Positions 16,883 to 24,549 of a stretch of 64,000 bases of DNA are shown in pieces. The stretch is taken from contig OZ245813.1 in the NCBI GenBank assembly GCA_965228445.1, forward strand, positions 4,154,001 through 4,218,000, read 5' to 3'. The DNA comes from Thalassobaculum sp965228445 (GTDB lineage: Bacteria > Pseudomonadota > Alphaproteobacteria > Thalassobaculales > Thalassobaculaceae). The notes beneath the pieces were generated by a model, which was given only the letters and a program-made list of their open reading frames with translations, was not told where the DNA came from and ran no database searches. The number at the start of each line of letters is the position of its first letter. Position 1 is the first letter of the stretch. The translations under genes were made by a program, and so were the position numbers.

Positions 16883-17596
16883 ATGGCCGATCCAATCATC
16901 ACCGTTACCGTCACCACCGACGCGCTGACCGGCGCGCTGACCGGCGCGCTCGGCGCGGACACGCTCTACGGCACCTCGCAAGACGAGATCCTCTACGGCT
17001 TCGACGGGCGCGACGTCCTGGTGGGACTGGGCGGCGACGACGTGGTCTACGGCAATGCGGGTCGGGACAGTCTGAGCGGCGGCGCCGGCGCGGATACGCT
17101 CTATGGCGGTCGGGACGACGACGCGATCTGGGGCGACGACGATGACGACGTCATCCATGGCGGCCGCAACGGCGAGGCCGGCGCGGCGCTGGTGGAGGGC
17201 GAGCTTGTGTACCTCACCGGCCGCGACACGCTGGACGGCGGGGCCGGCGACGACATCGTCTACGGCAATCAGGGCACCGATATTCTGCGCGGCGGCAGTG
17301 GCGACGACATCCTCTATGGTGGCCAGGACGCGGACAGCCTGTCGGGCGGCGAAGGGGCCGACACACTGGTCGGCGGTGCCGGATCGGACGTCTTCGTCTA
17401 CGGAGCCGCGGACGAGGATCGCGACACCATTTCCGACTTCACCGTGGGCGAGGACCAGTTGCTGATCCGGAACGGGGTGGAGGTCAGCACCCGGCTCGAC
17501 TTCGGCGACTATGCGGTGCTCCGGCTGTCCAGCGGCACGCGGATCGAGCTGATCGGCGTGGACGATCCCGACCTGATCGCCGTCGCCTATTTCTGA
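16883..17596 (+). CDS. RTX-type calcium-binding repeat protein
   Basis: The protein is 237 aa, very acidic, with no Sec signal. Nonapeptide repeats of the GGXGXDXUX kind cover about residues 26-165 (for example GGAGADTLYGG, GGAGDDIVYGN, GGSGDDILYGG, GGAGSDVFVYG), followed by a C-terminal segment DTISDFTVGEDQLLIRNG typical of type I secreted proteins. It is likely exported by a type I system and folds on calcium outside the cell; no secretion ABC genes lie nearby. There is no catalytic domain, so it may be a surface or matrix protein. The ribosome site CGGGAGG precedes the ATG. The last ten bases overlap the end of hemH. Confidence 0.88.
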   Translation: MADPIITVTVTTDALTGALTGALGADTLYGTSQDEILYGFDGRDVLVGLGGDDVVYGNAGRDSLSGGAGADTLYGGRDDDAIWGDDDDDVIHGGRNGEAGAALVEGELVYLTGRDTLDGGAGDDIVYGNQGTDILRGGSGDDILYGGQDADSLSGGEGADTLVGGAGSDVFVYGAADEDRDTISDFTVGEDQLLIRNGVEVSTRLDFGDYAVLRLSSGTRIELIGVDDPDLIAVAYF

Positions 17597-18651
17597 GCCC
17601 GGCTCCACCAGCCGCCCAACTCGCGGGACACCAGGGTCTCCAGCATGTCGATGGCCCCGTCGCTGTCGTTCAGGCAGGGGATGGCGGAGAAATGGGTGCC
17701 GCCCGCCTCCTCGAAGGTCTCGCGGCCCTGCATGGCGATCTCCTCCAGGGTCTCCACGCAATCGGCAACGAACCCGGGCATGACCACGGCGAGGCGCTTC
17801 ACGCCTTCCTTCTCCGCCAGGGCGACGATGGTCTCGTCGGTATAGGGCTGCAGCCATTCCTCGCGGCCGAACCGGGACTGAAAGGTCAGCCGGAAGGCGC
17901 TCTCGCTCAGTCCCAGGCGTTCGCGCACCAGCCGGGCGGTCTTGGCGCAGTGGCAGTGATACGGATCGCCGGCCAGCAGGTAGCGTTTCGGCAGCCCGTG
18001 GAACGAGGCGAGGATCACCTCCGGCTCCCAGTCGAGGGTCGCCAGGTGCTGTTCGATCCCGGTGGCGATCGCCTCGATATAGGCCGGGTCGTCGTGGAAC
18101 GCCGGCTGGGTGCGGATCGCCGGCTGCCAGCGCAGCTTCAGCAGCTCCCGCGCCACCTCGTCTACCACCGTGCCGGTCGTCGAGGCGGCATATTGCGGAT
18201 AGAGCGGCACGATCAGGATGCGGTCGCAGCCCTGGTCCTGCAGCGTGCGCATCCGCTCGCCCACCGCCGGGCTGCCGTAGCGCATGGCCCAGTCGACCAC
18301 CAGCGTCTCAGCCGTCGGATCCAGGCGTTCGGCCAGCCGCGCCGCCTCCGCGCGGGTGTAGTGGCGCAGCGGGGATTCGTCGCTCTCGGTCATCCAGATC
18401 GCGCGGTACGCCTCGGCGGTCTTCGGCGGCCGGGTGCGCAGGATGATGCCGTGCAGGATCGCCTTCCACAGGATCGGGTTGAGCTCGATCACCCGGCGGT
18501 CGGACAGGAACTGGGCGAGATAGCGCCGGATGTCCGGGATGTCGGTGGAATCCGGCGTGCCGAGGTTGACCAGCAGGACGCCGACGCGGCCGAGCTTTAC
18601 GGCGGGATGATCGGGAACACCGGCGATGGGGGAGGTAATGCGTGGGCTCAT
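17587..18651 (-). CDS. hemH: Ferrochelatase
   Basis: This enzyme inserts Fe2+ into protoporphyrin IX, the last step of protoheme synthesis, at the inner membrane. The protein is 354 aa. Landmarks are GVLLVNLGTPDS, FLSDRRVIE, VPLYPQYAASTTGT, the catalytic His in SFHGLPKRYL, YHCHCAKTARL and the acidic end motif VETLEEIAMQGRE. No frameshift is seen. It is convergent with the RTX gene (ten-base overlap of the ends). Heme genes are not clustered here. Confidence 0.97.
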   Translation of the reverse strand: MSPRITSPIAGVPDHPAVKLGRVGVLLVNLGTPDSTDIPDIRRYLAQFLSDRRVIELNPILWKAILHGIILRTRPPKTAEAYRAIWMTESDESPLRHYTRAEAARLAERLDPTAETLVVDWAMRYGSPAVGERMRTLQDQGCDRILIVPLYPQYAASTTGTVVDEVARELLKLRWQPAIRTQPAFHDDPAYIEAIATGIEQHLATLDWEPEVILASFHGLPKRYLLAGDPYHCHCAKTARLVRERLGLSESAFRLTFQSRFGREEWLQPYTDETIVALAEKEGVKRLAVVMPGFVADCVETLEEIAMQGRETFEEAGGTHFSAIPCLNDSDGAIDMLETLVSRELGGWWSRAQK

Positions 18652-18738
18652 TGTTCTGGTTCGCAGATCCGACAGCGGTGGAGGCCCGGCGGGCGAGCGT
18701 GCATGCGAAATGGCGTGGATCGGGCGCCGGGCAAGTCT

Positions 18739-19797
18739 CTACCGGCTATCGGAGCCATCGGGTTTGCCGATCGGTGGCGCCGCCAGGAAAACCAGCAGGA
18801 CGTAGCGTGTCCCGCTCTCGACCGCGACGGCCTCGTGCATGAGTGAGCAGGAGAAGGCCAGTCCGCCGCCCATCGGGGCGCGCCAGCGGTCGTCGCTGTA
18901 CTCCGGAAAGATCAGCCCGCCGCCGGTGTAGTCGTCGTTCAGCTCGATGCTGACCGCGATCCGGCGGTCGGCGGTCTGGGGCAGGGTATTGTCCCGGTGG
19001 GCGACGAAGAAGTCGCCGCGCTCGGCCGTATAGCTGGCGACGTAGAAGGCTTCCGTGCGCAGATGGGTGACCCACCAGGCCTTGTAGAGCTCCGGCATCA
19101 GCCGTTTGCCGATCGCCTGGGTGACGGCGGCGTAGAGCGGTTGCTTGCGGTCGAGCGTCAGGTCGCGGCGCCGCTTGTAGTCGGGCGCGACGCGGGAGGC
19201 GTCCTTGCCGTCCACCGTCACGCTGATCGTGCCTTCCTGGTTATGGAGGTGGAAGGCCTCCAGCAGATCGTCGCGCAGCGCGGTGTCGATCAGGTTCGGC
19301 AGCACCAGCACCGGCGCGGTCTCCCGCCGCATCACCGGAGCGGGTCGCTTCAGCGGGGCCAGAGCCACCTGCAGACGGACCGCCAGATGATCGTCGACGA
19401 AGAAGGCGGCGACGCCGCGCTGGTCCTGGTCGGCGACGAGCACGGCCGTCAGATCGTCCCGATTGGAGAACAGGCCCCGCCGCCGAGCGCCGCCCTGATC
19501 GGGCAGCACGGCCTTCGGCTGCGCGGCGTCGGCCGGGATCTCCACATCACCCAGAACCAGGACGTTGGTCTCGGGCACCACGGCATGCGCTGTCTCGATC
19601 ACGGACTGCACCACCGCCGGCGTCGGGTTGGCGATGATCACCACCGGTCCGCGGGTGATGTCGCGATACAGCTCGAAGCGGCCACCGTCCCGGGTGCGGT
19701 CGATGAAATTCGGCAGGCGCTGGCCCCAGAACAGCGGCGGATCAAGCCTGCTCTTTCTTGGGGCCGGTGCGGCAGTGGTCGGCTCGGTCGTCGTCAT
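18739..19797 (-). CDS. 2OG-Fe(II) oxygenase with N-terminal redoxin-like domain
   Basis: The protein is 352 aa. Residues about 15-150 look like a peroxiredoxin-type fold (DPPLFWGQRLPNF, GRFELYRDITRGPVVIIAN) but show no catalytic Cys at the expected place. The C-terminal part is a prolyl-4-hydroxylase-like dioxygenase: His and Asp of AHRDNTL, distal His in LMHEAVAV, and Arg of GTRYVLL for 2-oxoglutarate. The likely substrate is a protein or peptide, but this is unproven. ATG 19797 is taken as the start, since the long upstream frame is Arg/Pro/Ser-rich and non-coding in character. It is divergent from the AIG2-like gene. Confidence 0.85.
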   Translation of the reverse strand: MTTTEPTTAAPAPRKSRLDPPLFWGQRLPNFIDRTRDGGRFELYRDITRGPVVIIANPTPAVVQSVIETAHAVVPETNVLVLGDVEIPADAAQPKAVLPDQGGARRRGLFSNRDDLTAVLVADQDQRGVAAFFVDDHLAVRLQVALAPLKRPAPVMRRETAPVLVLPNLIDTALRDDLLEAFHLHNQEGTISVTVDGKDASRVAPDYKRRRDLTLDRKQPLYAAVTQAIGKRLMPELYKAWWVTHLRTEAFYVASYTAERGDFFVAHRDNTLPQTADRRIAVSIELNDDYTGGGLIFPEYSDDRWRAPMGGGLAFSCSLMHEAVAVESGTRYVLLVFLAAPPIGKPDGSDSR

Positions 19798-19907
19798 GGG
19801 ACCAACCTGCCGTCTCTTGTCATTGCCGTCTACAGCGCGATCGTCTATCGGTGCGCCGAATGCTGGGGCAGCGCGCCCGAACGGGTGCCGACGGAACGGG
19901 ACGGGCG

Positions 19908-20450
19908 ATGTCGACACGGTATTTCTTCTTCGGAACCCTGATGGACCGCGACGTCCTGGAGCTGGTGCTGGCCCGGCCGGTGGCCGACGACCGGTTCGAG
20001 CCGGCGGTACTGGACGGCTATCGCCGGGTGCGGGTCTGGAAGGACAGCTTCCCGATGCTGGTCGCCGATCCGCAGGGTGCGGTCGAGGGCATCGTCTATC
20101 AGACCCGCACGGCCGACGAGGATGCGCGCATCCTGTTCTTCGAGGATTTCGACTACGGCCTGCTGCCGTGCCGTCCGCGGACCGGCGAGGGCGTGGTGGA
20201 CGCCATGTTCTGCGGGATCGACACCAGCGTGGAGCCGTCGGACGAGGTCTGGACGCTGGACGGCTGGGCGCATGTGCACAAACCGGGCTTCCTGAAGCTG
20301 TCCGAGATCTACATGAACTGCTTCGGCCGCATGACGACCGAAGAGGCCGAGCCGATCTGGGAGCAGGGGCGTCGCGAACTGGTGGCGCAGGGCCTGATCC
20401 AGCCTCCGCCGGAGCGAAATCCCGATGACCGCAACGGCGCCGCCGGATAG
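19908..20450 (+). CDS. Gamma-glutamylcyclotransferase-like (AIG2) protein
   Basis: This cytoplasmic protein of 180 aa has a GGCT/AIG2 fold. It begins YFFFGTLMD, the counterpart of the YGTLR substrate loop, continues DGYRRVRVWKDSFPMLV, and has an acidic stretch ILFFEDFDYG containing a candidate catalytic Glu. Members cyclise gamma-glutamyl amines or are uncharacterised. The ATG at 19908 is chosen because family resemblance starts there. It precedes ureidoglycolate lyase by 32 bases on the same strand, so the two may form an operon. Confidence 0.85.
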   Translation: MSTRYFFFGTLMDRDVLELVLARPVADDRFEPAVLDGYRRVRVWKDSFPMLVADPQGAVEGIVYQTRTADEDARILFFEDFDYGLLPCRPRTGEGVVDAMFCGIDTSVEPSDEVWTLDGWAHVHKPGFLKLSEIYMNCFGRMTTEEAEPIWEQGRRELVAQGLIQPPPERNPDDRNGAAG

Positions 20451-20482
20451 GCTCGCGCCGTCCGTATCCGTCGAGGCCTCCG

Positions 20483-21007
20483 ATGACCGTTCTCACTCCT
20501 GTTCCTCTGACCGCAGATGCCTTCGCGCCGTATGGCCGGGTTCTCGCCCTGCCGACCGGGCCGGGACGGGTCGACTATTCCGGCTTCAGCCAGAACCTGC
20601 GCGGTGCCGCGGCCGAGGTGTGTTTCCGCACCAGCATGACCATGCCGAGCCCGCTGCCTCTGGTCACCCGCACGATGGAGCGCCACGAGTTCTCCAGCCA
20701 GGCCTTCCTGCCGGTCGACGTGGCCCGCTACCTGGTGCTGGTCGCCCCGCACGGCGAGGACGGTTTGCCGGATCCGGAACAGCTCACCCTGTTCCTGGCG
20801 AAGGGCGACCAGGGCATCAGCTACAATGCGAATGTCTGGCACCACCCGATGACGGTGCTCGATCGGCCGGCGATCTTCGCCACGGTGATGTTCCTGGATG
20901 GCGGCGAGAAGGACGAGGAGTTCGTGGATCTGCCGCATGACGTGACGATGACCCTGGGACGGGGTCGCATGCCGCGGGTCTCGCTCAAGCCCGAGCCGCT
21001 CTACTAG
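20483..21007 (+). CDS. allA: Ureidoglycolate lyase
   Basis: The enzyme splits ureidoglycolate into glyoxylate and urea in allantoin (purine) breakdown. The protein is 174 aa, a cupin-like fold. Family segments are FAPYGRVL near the start, MERHEFSSQAFLPVD, the ligand/metal region YNANVWHHPM and a closing DLPHDVTM. No other purine catabolism gene is present, but glyoxylate would feed the malate synthase G encoded 3.5 kb away. That link is inference. Confidence 0.92.
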   Translation: MTVLTPVPLTADAFAPYGRVLALPTGPGRVDYSGFSQNLRGAAAEVCFRTSMTMPSPLPLVTRTMERHEFSSQAFLPVDVARYLVLVAPHGEDGLPDPEQLTLFLAKGDQGISYNANVWHHPMTVLDRPAIFATVMFLDGGEKDEEFVDLPHDVTMTLGRGRMPRVSLKPEPLY

Positions 21008-21030
21008 CGCCGCCCCAACTGGCGCTGCCC

Positions 21031-21198
21031 TCACTGGCGCCGACGTCTGGTTTCATCGACGGTCCCGCAGTTCCGCGCCGCTTCGCAGCCGGCCTGGGCG
21101 ATTTTGCTCGCCCAGAGCAGGGGGTCGATGCCGGCGTCTCGCCAGCCGCACCCGGCAAGCAGCGTCACGGCAAGCGCCAGGATGCCCGCGATCCGCAT
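21031..21198 (-). CDS. Small predicted lipoprotein
   Basis: This short gene encodes 55 aa. The product has a clean lipoprotein signal (MRIAGILALAVTLLAGC, lipobox LLAGC) and a mature part of about 39 residues with two further cysteines (GCEAARNCGT) and an Arg-rich tail. AGAGG lies just upstream of the ATG at 21198. The overlapping frame that begins at 21241 lacks such features and is rejected. The function is unknown; it is divergent from the DUF2975 gene across an A/T-rich gap with a palindrome. Confidence 0.75.
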   Translation of the reverse strand: MRIAGILALAVTLLAGCGWRDAGIDPLLWASKIAQAGCEAARNCGTVDETRRRRQ

Positions 21199-21222
21199 GA
21201 GAGACCTCTAAAATCATCGTTA

Positions 21223-21239
21223 GACAATAATTTATTATC
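21223..21239. promoter_or_regulatory. A/T-rich palindrome between lipoprotein and DUF2975 genes
   Basis: GACAATAATTTATTATC is a 17-base dyad with one mismatch, in a markedly A/T-rich pocket (21205-21270). It is well placed to control both divergent genes. The Xre-type regulator encoded at 21900 is a candidate binder. Confidence 0.45.
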
Positions 21240-21280
21240 ACACTAGGGTGATTTTATCGAGGATTTTTGGAGTTCGGTCT

Positions 21281-21826
21281 ATGGACGAGATCGGATCGAT
21301 CGAGCGCCGCAGGGCGCGGTTGCGCCGTCTGGCGGGGATCATGCGATGGGTCAGTCTGGCACTGGCCGCCCTGGGGCCGGTGGCTCTGGTCGCGGTCTGG
21401 GCCCGGTTCGAGTTCTTCGCGCCCTCCGTCATGCCCGGCCTGGGGGTGGGGACGTTCTCCGCCATCGACCGGATCGGCGGCTACGCGATCTCAATGCTGC
21501 CCACCGCGATCGGGATCTGGGGCTTCGTGCATCTGGCGCGGCTGTTCGGCCGGTTCGCGGCCGGGGATCTGTTCGACGCCGAGAATGCCGCCCGGCTGCG
21601 GCGGTTCGCCGTCTCGCTGCTCGCCCTGGTGCCGGCCAAGGTCGTCGCCACCGCGCTGCTGTCGGTCTGGCTCACCCGGGCCATGCCGCCCGGCAGCCGC
21701 CAGCTGCAGATCGCATTCTCCAGCGACGATATCGTGCTCTGCGCCATCGGCCTGCTGATGGTGGCCCTGGCGACGGTGCTGCGCGAGGCAGCGGAGATCG
21801 CCGACGAGAACCGACAGTTCGTCTAG
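21281..21826 (+). CDS. DUF2975-family membrane protein
   Basis: The protein is 181 aa with four hydrophobic segments (about 22-42, 65-85, 105-130, 145-170). The arrangement GIWGFVHLARLFGRFAAGDLFDAENAARLRRFA, read in pieces, is typical of DUF2975: a helix followed by the G-x-x-F-x-x-x-N-x-x-x-L/R loop. Function is unknown. In many bacteria DUF2975 genes sit next to a small Xre regulator of the YozG type, and the same pairing is seen here. ATG 21281 is taken as start; a ribosome site GGAG lies at 21269-21272. Confidence 0.83.
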   Translation: MDEIGSIERRRARLRRLAGIMRWVSLALAALGPVALVAVWARFEFFAPSVMPGLGVGTFSAIDRIGGYAISMLPTAIGIWGFVHLARLFGRFAAGDLFDAENAARLRRFAVSLLALVPAKVVATALLSVWLTRAMPPGSRQLQIAFSSDDIVLCAIGLLMVALATVLREAAEIADENRQFV

Positions 21827-21899
21827 AGCAAGTCACGATCAGATCGAAACATCTGTTCGTGTGAATATGTCCTGTCTTTAATAGGTTAGCGGACGATTC

Positions 21900-22169
21900 A
21901 TGGGCCGGATCGATGTGATCGGTCCTGATCGTGCCCTGGCCGGGAGCCATGCGACCGCCGTGCCCATTACCGTCACCCTGGATGTCATGCTTGCCCGCCG
22001 GAAGATGCGGGGCAAGGAACTGGCCGAGCGCATCGGCATGACCGAGCAGAACCTGTCACTGCTGCGCTCGGGCAAGGTGAAGGGAGTGCGGTTCGAGACC
22101 TTGGCGAAGATCTGCGCCGCGCTCGACTGCCAGCCCGCGGATATCCTGCTCTACGAAGCGGAGAGCTAG
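21900..22169 (+). CDS. Small Xre-family regulator (YozG-like)
   Basis: This is a one-domain helix-turn-helix protein of up to 89 aa. The core LDVMLARRKMRGKELAERIG, MTEQNLSLLRSGKVKG, then TLAKICAALDCQPADILLY is the Cro/CI-type HTH found next to DUF2975 genes. Family members usually begin at VPITVTLDVML, which matches an in-frame GTG at 21960; the ATG at 21900 would add 20 residues. It probably regulates itself and the DUF2975 gene. Confidence 0.87.
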   Translation: MGRIDVIGPDRALAGSHATAVPITVTLDVMLARRKMRGKELAERIGMTEQNLSLLRSGKVKGVRFETLAKICAALDCQPADILLYEAES

Positions 22170-22211
22170 GGCTCGGCCGGATGACTCCATCCGCTCGCGA
22201 TGTGTTCCGGC

Positions 22212-22655
22212 TCAGGTCCGCAGGGCGCGGTCGAGCGCTTCCAGAAACCGCGAGCGGTCCTGTTTGGTGAAGGCCGGGCCGCCGCCCTTCGACTCGCCCA
22301 TCGCCCGCAGGTCGCTCATCAGCTCGCGCATGCTCAGCGCCATGCCGATATTGGCGGTGGTGAACGGCTTGCCCTTGTGGTCGATCACGCGGGCGCCGGA
22401 TTCCAGGCAACGCGAGGCGAGTGGAATGTCGCCCGTCACGACCACGTCCTGGGCGGCGACCCGCTCGACGATCCAGTCGTCGGCGGCATCCAGATCTTGG
22501 CTGACCACGACGTTGTGGACCTTGGGCCGGTCGGTGACCCGGAAGCCCCGGTTGCTCACGAGAAACACCTCGCAGCCGAGCCGGTCGGACACGGTGAGCA
22601 CCTCGTCGCGCACCGGGCAGGCGTCGGCGTCCACAAAGATCCTGGCATCGGTCAC
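22212..22655 (-). CDS. YaiI/YqxD family (UPF0178, DUF188) protein
   Basis: The protein is 147 aa with a PIN-like/NYN-type fold. It starts RIFVDADACPVRDEV, the diagnostic UPF0178 motif, continues DAADDWIVERV and VVVTGDIPLASRC, and ends GGGPAFTKQDRSRF. A nuclease-like role is suspected for the family but undemonstrated. It overlaps the upstream PilZ gene by four bases (ATGA), so the two are translated from one message. Confidence 0.92.
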   Translation of the reverse strand: MTDARIFVDADACPVRDEVLTVSDRLGCEVFLVSNRGFRVTDRPKVHNVVVSQDLDAADDWIVERVAAQDVVVTGDIPLASRCLESGARVIDHKGKPFTTANIGMALSMRELMSDLRAMGESKGGGPAFTKQDRSRFLEALDRALRT

Positions 22656-23032
22656 GGCTTTTTCACCTCGGCGCGTTTGGCGGCGTAATAGGACTGCAGG
22701 GCCTGGCGCTTGTAGCGTTCCGGCGAATAGAAGCGGGCGGCGATGCCGGGCCGGCCGACCCGTTTGATCACGACCGTCAGCTCAAGGTCCAGCTTTCCGC
22801 TGCGGTCGTGATAGTCGCGGACGACGACTCTCGCCAGGGCCTTCTGTCCCGGGATCAGGCCGCCGCCATAGGGACCGGCGAGAAAGCCTTCCTCCGACCA
22901 GTTGAGCAGGGGCACGTCGCGGCCCTCGAGCCGGACATAGCTATCGCCGCGCGCCCGCAGGCGGAGCTGGCGTCGGCGTTCCACGGCGGGGGTCTTCGGA
23001 CGGGAGAGGAATGGTATTTTCATAAAATGCAA
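22652..23032 (-). CDS. PilZ-domain protein
   Basis: This small basic protein (126 aa; or 123 aa from the second Met at 23023) has PilZ c-di-GMP-binding marks: RxxxR in RRRQLRLR and NxSxxG in NWSEEGF, about 25 residues apart as in the family. It has no other domain, so it probably acts as a c-di-GMP-responsive adaptor. It starts 24 bases after the stop of the ethylene-receptor-like kinase and overlaps the YaiI gene downstream, which suggests a three-gene operon. Confidence 0.75.
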   Translation of the reverse strand: MHFMKIPFLSRPKTPAVERRRQLRLRARGDSYVRLEGRDVPLLNWSEEGFLAGPYGGGLIPGQKALARVVVRDYHDRSGKLDLELTVVIKRVGRPGIAARFYSPERYKRQALQSYYAAKRAEVKKP

Positions 23033-23056
23033 TTTAGCACAGGTCGCGGCCGTTGT

Positions 23057-24271
23057 TCACGCCGCCGGTTGGGCGTAGGGCGCCATCTCGGGCAGGGTGA
23101 GTTCAACGGTCGTTCCCTTGCCCAGGGTGCTGCGCAGGGTGATGTTGCCGCCCAGGGCGTCGACCAACTGCTTGACCAGGGTCAGCCCGAGCCCGGTACC
23201 GCCGACGCTCGGCAGGTCGTGTTCGTGGCAGCGGAAGAACGGCTCGAACACCTCGGCGAGTTTGTCTTCCGGAATACCGATGCCCTGGTCGCGGACCGCG
23301 ATGGAGAGGCCGTCATCGACCTGGCGGGCGACCACCGTGACGGTGCCGCCGCGGCGCGAGTATTTGATCGCGTTGGACAGCAGGTTGGTCAGCACCATCC
23401 GCAGCGCCCGCTCGTCGGTGCACAGCAGGCCGGGCGACTGCAGTTCCGGCTGCAGGCTGACGCCGAGCGTCTGCGCGGTGGAGGACATCATCTGGCAGAT
23501 ATCGGCGATGGTGCTGTCGACGGCGATGGGCTCCGGCGTGAAGCTCGGCCCGTGCTCGATGAGACGCTCCAGGTCGAGAATATCGTTGATCTGCTGGAGC
23601 AGCTGATTGGACGCGGTGCGGACGCTGTCCAGGTAGTCCTGCTGAGTGTCGTTGACCGGGCCGGCGATCTGCATGGCGAGCAGGTCGGTGAAGCCGATCA
23701 CCGCATTCAGCGGGGTGCGCAGCTCATGGCTGACCCGGGCGAGGAATTGGGTCTTCACCCGCTCGGCCTCGCGCGCGTCGGAGGCCACGATCTCCAGACG
23801 CTCGTTGGCGCTGCGCAGCTGGCGGGTGCGGGCCTCCACCCGCGCCTCCAGCTCGGTATTCGCATGGGCCAGCTTGTCGTTCGCCTCGCGCAGCACCTCC
23901 TGGGTCGGCACCTTGAGGATGGTGCCGAGCATCTGCCAGACCAGCACTGCGGTGGCGACCGAGACGACGGCGGTCATGGCCTTGGCCACGGCCTCAGCGC
24001 TGTAGGCCGCGACCCACAGGGTGGCCAGGCCGAACAGGTGGGTCACCGCGCACAGAATGATGAAGGCGGCGAAGAAGTAGAGAATGCCGTTCGGGTTCAG
24101 GTCCGGCCGCCGTCGGGCGATGATCGCGAGCGCTGCCGGGATCGACAGATAGGCGGCGGCGATGGCGATGTCGGCGATCACATGGCTCCAGATCAGGACC
24201 GGATCCCAGAGCAGGCAGTAGCCGTGCGGCGTCATGTCGTCGAAGATCGTCAACGTCTGCAGGTTTATCAT
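23057..24271 (-). CDS. Sensor histidine kinase with ethylene-receptor (ETR1-like) sensor domain
   Basis: The protein is 404 aa. Three N-terminal TM helices (about 28-118) carry Asp34, Tyr41, Ile44, Pro45, Ile71, Cys74 and His78. These correspond one to one, with equal spacing, to ETR1 D25, Y32, I35, P36, I62, C65 and H69, of which C65 and H69 bind the copper that holds ethylene (FIILCAVTH here, FIVLCGATH in ETR1). A coiled coil (120-170) leads to HisKA with phospho-His182 (VSHELRTP) and HATPase_c (NLLSNAIKYS, DQGIGIP, GGTGLGLTL). There is no GAF or receiver domain. Ethylene or another Cu(I)-bound ligand is the likely signal. No response regulator gene is adjacent; PilZ follows. Confidence 0.92.
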   Translation of the reverse strand: MINLQTLTIFDDMTPHGYCLLWDPVLIWSHVIADIAIAAAYLSIPAALAIIARRRPDLNPNGILYFFAAFIILCAVTHLFGLATLWVAAYSAEAVAKAMTAVVSVATAVLVWQMLGTILKVPTQEVLREANDKLAHANTELEARVEARTRQLRSANERLEIVASDAREAERVKTQFLARVSHELRTPLNAVIGFTDLLAMQIAGPVNDTQQDYLDSVRTASNQLLQQINDILDLERLIEHGPSFTPEPIAVDSTIADICQMMSSTAQTLGVSLQPELQSPGLLCTDERALRMVLTNLLSNAIKYSRRGGTVTVVARQVDDGLSIAVRDQGIGIPEDKLAEVFEPFFRCHEHDLPSVGGTGLGLTLVKQLVDALGGNITLRSTLGKGTTVELTLPEMAPYAQPAA

Positions 24272-24476
24272 GGAATGCGATACCTGTGCCTGAAGTATGG
24301 GCCCGCCCCTTGAGCTTCCGGCGAAATTAGGCGCAATTTTTTAACCGTGGGTTAAGTGCGGTATTTGATGTTTTTTGTGCCCACACGACCCTGCGGGTGG
24401 CTTTCGGCAGGCAACTTCCGGGTATGTGCGGTCCGCAGGGCGGATTCCGCCGTCGCCCGGCGAAAATAGGTTTGCC

Positions 24477-24505
24477 TTGATCCGCGGGAATCCGTCTTGT
24501 TTATA
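24477..24505 (+). promoter_or_regulatory. Putative sigma-70 promoter of glcB
   Basis: TTGATC (24477-24482) and TTTATA (24500-24505) are separated by 17 bases, about 45 bases upstream of the glcB start. The rest of 24272-24476 is A/T-richer than average with no gene; it should also contain the kinase promoter. Confidence 0.5.
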
Positions 24506-24549
24506 GCGTCGGGTAATTAGACCAATTCAAAAACTCAGGGAGTAGGCGA

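Noticed and set aside
16883..17400. Tandem DNA repeat or CRISPR-like array in the RTX gene
   Set aside because: The periodicity comes from coding of Gly/Asp nonapeptides and varies at synonymous sites; there are no uniform spacers.
21053..21241. A 62-codon leftward frame overlapping the small lipoprotein gene
   Set aside because: Its product is Arg-rich and unstructured, while the neighbouring frame has a ribosome site, a lipoprotein signal and a lipobox.
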